From contig CADAJS010000014.1 of assembly GCA_902788315.1 (NCBI GenBank), positions 1 through 64,000 of the forward strand: a stretch of DNA of 64,000 bases, written 5' to 3'. Of this stretch, positions 61,208 to 64,000 are shown one piece after another. The translations under genes were made by a program, and so were the position numbers. The stretch is from an uncultured Bacteroidales bacterium. GTDB lineage: Bacteria > Bacteroidota > Bacteroidia > Bacteroidales > Bacteroidaceae. Each line of letters opens with the position of its first letter. Position 1 is the stretch's first letter. The notes below the pieces were generated by a model. It did no database searches and was not told the origin of the DNA. It saw only the letters and a program-made list of their open reading frames with translations.

Positions 61208-64000
61208 TTATTTCCACATCATCTTCTTTCCGCCCACGATATACAAGCCTGGCCTTGTCCCCTTCTGGCGCAACGAGGAGGTGTTACCCATCCGACGACC
61301 CAGAAGGTCATAGCATTCACCATCCCACCATCGGCCGTCGGCCGACGACAGTTTCTCCACACCGACATCATCGTTGTAATACGTTCCATCGTCGCGCCTC
61401 AGCACAATAGCATGGGAGGCAAAGGGCACAGGCACGGCATCCACTGCCAACGTCTGAAACCAGTCGAGTTGACTCTGGTCACCGTTGAGCAGATAGCATG
61501 CCTCGCCACCAGCGGTTTGCTCGTTCGTCAACTGGCGGGCACCGCTACCGTCGCCCATTGAGGTAACGAAGTAGTTGTTCGTGCCCTCGTAGCCGCCACG
61601 GACAAACGCATTGCAACCCTCCATCTCAGGCAGGGCAACGTCCATCACCTCGAGGCAACTGTTCACAACCGTCGCCCCCCAGCCTTTCCATCCGACGAAG
61701 CCACCACAGTGAGTCGTAACTTCGCTCTCTATCTTGCCTGCAGAGAGGCAGTATTCGAAGCGAGCGTCGTTGTACGTCTGGCCTACCAGTCCACCATGGC
61801 CCGAGTCGCCGGCCCGATCGGCCATTATCGTCGCAAAACTGGCACAATGGCTTATCAGGCCACTGCTCTGTCCGCAGAGTGCGCCGGCGTTCTTGCCACT
61901 CGTCTTCAGTGTGCCGTCAACAATGAGGTTCTTAATAACACCCGTTCCGCCCAGGTTACTGAATAGGCCCAGGTAGTCATAGAATCCGTCTATATCGAGC
62001 GTTATACGATGGCCCTGCCCGTCAAAGGTACCTTTGTACGTCTCCGTAATGGCTGCCTCCGGACCGTCGTAAACGATGTCAGCCGTCAGCCGCGCCTTTA
62101 AGGAAGCCTTGGAGGTATTGACCTTCATCGCGAAAAACATGAACTGGGCATAGTTACCTATCGAATAGACACCCTTTTCGTCAATCTCAGGATAGAGCGT
62201 CGAGCCTCGCAGCAAGTCAAGGGCAAGGGCTTCATCGGTCGAAATGGTGCCAGTGACGTAGCCTTCCCAAGCCCATGTCTCAGCACTCTCGACGGAGCGA
62301 TATTCCTCCTCAGTGATTTTTCCGATTTGGGAGAGATCGAGGGCGAGTGCATACAGGTCGTCGGTTGTCTGAAGCATCGAAATATATGCCATTTTACAAG
62401 CATAGACTGCCTCGAACGTGGCAGAGAAACGTTGTATCAAGGCATACTTCTCACTGGCACTTGAGGCCCGCTGTACCTCGTCAATCCATGTGTCAAGGTC
62501 GTCCTTCAGAGACTGGCTGAAGTTGGGCCATTCGGCATAATCTTTGTCAATGCTGAACTCATAGTCGAGCAGAGTAGTGGCACGGGCCATCTGTCCATCC
62601 AACACCCTATCCAACTCGGCCGAGGCCTCCTCGAGAGTGCCAAGATAGACAAGGCGGACGTTGCTGAAGCCCGTCCAGTCCTGACCGCAACCTGTGCCTG
62701 GCGATTTCATCCCGACGGTCAACGTGCCATCGGTGACGTCGGTAACGATGGTGCAGACGGCACGGCCGGCACTCGCGGCATTAGCTACGCCGAGCGGCCC
62801 GTGGATTGCATATCCAACAAGATTGTCCACGTCGTCCAACACGGCATAGTCAGGCGTGTCGCCCGTCAGGTTGCAATTAACGCCATCGACAGCCTCATCA
62901 GCTGGGATATACGATTCAATCACCGAGGGCATATAGACCATATTCTCGCCGGCATAGATGCTGGCCACGAGGTTGTTGTTCGTCATCGTGTCATGGGGAC
63001 GGAAGGCACCGGTCATGCTGAACAGATACAGGCCGGGCTTGACGTCGGTAAGCGTCTGGTGCATGTCGAAGGTGTTATTCCAGCATTCTGCACCCACGAT
63101 TCCGGTAGTTGGCGATGTGGCAGTGCCCGTGGCCATCTTACCCTCCCAGCCGTTGAATCCGTCCTTGAAGCTGGCGTTCTTCAGCAGACTGGTCACATCG
63201 GTTCCAGCCACGTAGTCCTGCGCCACAGCCTCGTCGAGCATGGCCTGTACTCGCTCTGTTTCAGCCTGAATCTCATCGGTGGTCATCGTGTGCTGGGCGA
63301 TGATGTAGGGACAACTTCCGAAGGGGTAGTCGTCGCAGGGCTCGACAGTTTCATTCAAATAGGTTTCGAGCAGAACGCGGTAGCGGCCCGTAAACTTCGT
63401 ATTCTCGGCGAGATAGGCCTTCACCTCGTCAACCTTCTTCTGGTAGTCGGCATAGGCATTGGCGCTGGTCGTGACGGTCTTCTTTTTCTCGAGGGAGCGC
63501 TGGTAGGCAGCCATAAAAGCGTCGCGGTCGTCAATCTCGCCCATCGACTCGATAGTCTCCTCATAATCGTCGAGCAACGATGCCGTAGCGAGGAGTCCGT
63601 TGACATAGTCCAATTCCAGTTCGGCGACACGCTGCTTGAAGGTATAGAACGTAGCTTCGTCATGGATATCGATATAGGTATCACGCCCCAGAAGATAGAC
63701 AGTACCGTGGGTGGGCAGGGGGACTGGAGTCGTATCGTCACCGACGTTCTGGTACCATAAGATTGTACTCTGGTCACCATTCATCACATAGCAGGCTTCG
63801 CCGCTGGCAATCTGTTCGTCAGTAAGATGGCGGGCACTGCCGCTTTCGCCCATCGGAGTGACGTAGTAGTTATTCGTGCCTTCATATCCACCTCGGACAA
63901 ACGCGTTGCAACCCTCCATCTCAGGCAGGGCAACGTCCATCACTTCGAGGCAGCCATTGACAACCGTTGATCCCCAGCCTTTCCAGCCGACAAAGCCACC
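61208..64000 (-). CDS. Large modular exported protein with GLUG-like repeats, 5' end beyond the window
   Basis: The frame is open through the window edge, so at least 931 residues are encoded; the start is not visible. Modules from the visible N-terminus: end of a GLUG-like unit (GGFVGWKGWG...VMDVALPEMEGC), helical spacers, a beta-sandwich with VKPGLYLFSMTGAFRPHD, helices, then a filamentous-haemagglutinin-like part (TFDGQGHRITLDIDGF, GGLVGQTYNDARFEYC), a second GGFVGWKGWG...VMDVALPEMEGC unit, and a type IX-like tail (YDLLGRRMG...GLYIVGGKKMMWK). The spacer and sandwich types are shared with the giant proteins at 22655 and 33968. Probably a surface adhesin or glycan binder. Confidence 0.65.
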   Translation of the reverse strand, partial: GGFVGWKGWGSTVVNGCLEVMDVALPEMEGCNAFVRGGYEGTNNYYVTPMGESGSARHLTDEQIASGEACYVMNGDQSTILWYQNVGDDTTPVPLPTHGTVYLLGRDTYIDIHDEATFYTFKQRVAELELDYVNGLLATASLLDDYEETIESMGEIDDRDAFMAAYQRSLEKKKTVTTSANAYADYQKKVDEVKAYLAENTKFTGRYRVLLETYLNETVEPCDDYPFGSCPYIIAQHTMTTDEIQAETERVQAMLDEAVAQDYVAGTDVTSLLKNASFKDGFNGWEGKMATGTATSPTTGIVGAECWNNTFDMHQTLTDVKPGLYLFSMTGAFRPHDTMTNNNLVASIYAGENMVYMPSVIESYIPADEAVDGVNCNLTGDTPDYAVLDDVDNLVGYAIHGPLGVANAASAGRAVCTIVTDVTDGTLTVGMKSPGTGCGQDWTGFSNVRLVYLGTLEEASAELDRVLDGQMARATTLLDYEFSIDKDYAEWPNFSQSLKDDLDTWIDEVQRASSASEKYALIQRFSATFEAVYACKMAYISMLQTTDDLYALALDLSQIGKITEEEYRSVESAETWAWEGYVTGTISTDEALALDLLRGSTLYPEIDEKGVYSIGNYAQFMFFAMKVNTSKASLKARLTADIVYDGPEAAITETYKGTFDGQGHRITLDIDGFYDYLGLFSNLGGTGVIKNLIVDGTLKTSGKNAGALCGQSSGLISHCASFATIMADRAGDSGHGGLVGQTYNDARFEYCLSAGKIESEVTTHCGGFVGWKGWGATVVNSCLEVMDVALPEMEGCNAFVRGGYEGTNNYFVTSMGDGSGARQLTNEQTAGGEACYLLNGDQSQLDWFQTLAVDAVPVPFASHAIVLRRDDGTYYNDDVGVEKLSSADGRWWDGECYDLLGRRMGNTSSLRQKGTRPGLYIVGGKKMMWK

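Noticed and set aside
1..64000. tRNA or rRNA genes and insertion-sequence transposases
   Set aside because: I looked for cloverleaf-like sequences, rRNA words and DDE-type proteins and saw none that I could support.

Overview
The window looks like a chromosomal segment of a Bacteroidales bacterium, most likely Prevotellaceae (a Prevotella-like species). Supporting signs are Bacteroidetes-type promoters (-7 TAnnTTTG, several with a -33 TTTG 19-20 bases upstream), a NigD-like lipoprotein, many exported proteins ending in type IX secretion-like tails, fasciclin lipoproteins, SusE/F-like glycan-binding modules and a TonB receptor. The assignment rests on these features and not on a database comparison.

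Region 1 (1-15.7 kb) is mostly housekeeping. It holds the end of an unknown protein, two small unknown proteins, a TPR lipoprotein with a retropepsin-like domain, a Bax-inhibitor-1 protein, efp, rpmH, and a plus-strand operon: PASTA membrane protein, RluD-type pseudouridine synthase, D-Ala-D-Ala ligase, acyltransferase, NigD-like lipoprotein, mnmA. A divergent thiamine unit (TPP riboswitch, TonB receptor, PnuC-type transporter) and a WbuC-like cupin follow.

Region 2 (15.8-18.1 kb and 45.4-51.9 kb) holds leucine biosynthesis on the minus strand. leuA-leuC-leuD, a small ORF, a TraB/GumN protein and a second isopropylmalate/citramalate synthase lie together, while leuB (with a porin) lies about 27 kb downstream in the same orientation.

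Region 3 (18.8-42 kb), between the two leu blocks, is a plus-strand array of large exported modular proteins. It has a fasciclin lipoprotein, two tandem copies of a three-gene set (beta-trefoil-like protein, SASA-type esterase, PGYYYM-module protein), two SusE/F-like multi-module proteins each preceded by a ~50-residue peptide of one family, and a triple glycosidase-fold protein in which only the first module keeps both catalytic glutamates. No SusC/SusD pair is present. A likely ECF sigma / anti-sigma / exported protein / retropepsin-like protease module follows at 42.2-45.2 kb.

Region 4 (52.2-64 kb) is mannoside-centred: a GH92 alpha-mannosidase on the plus strand, then on the minus strand a LacI-type regulator and an apparent operon of a large modular protein (cut by the window edge), a fasciclin lipoprotein, a GH2 beta-mannosidase and a GmhA-like isomerase.

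Intergenic DNA carries several dispersed repeat families: a 94-bp palindromic element (two copies), a 22-bp tandem-repeat element (two copies), promoter-associated 'AATAAGCGAG' units, and strong hairpins between the big exported-protein genes.
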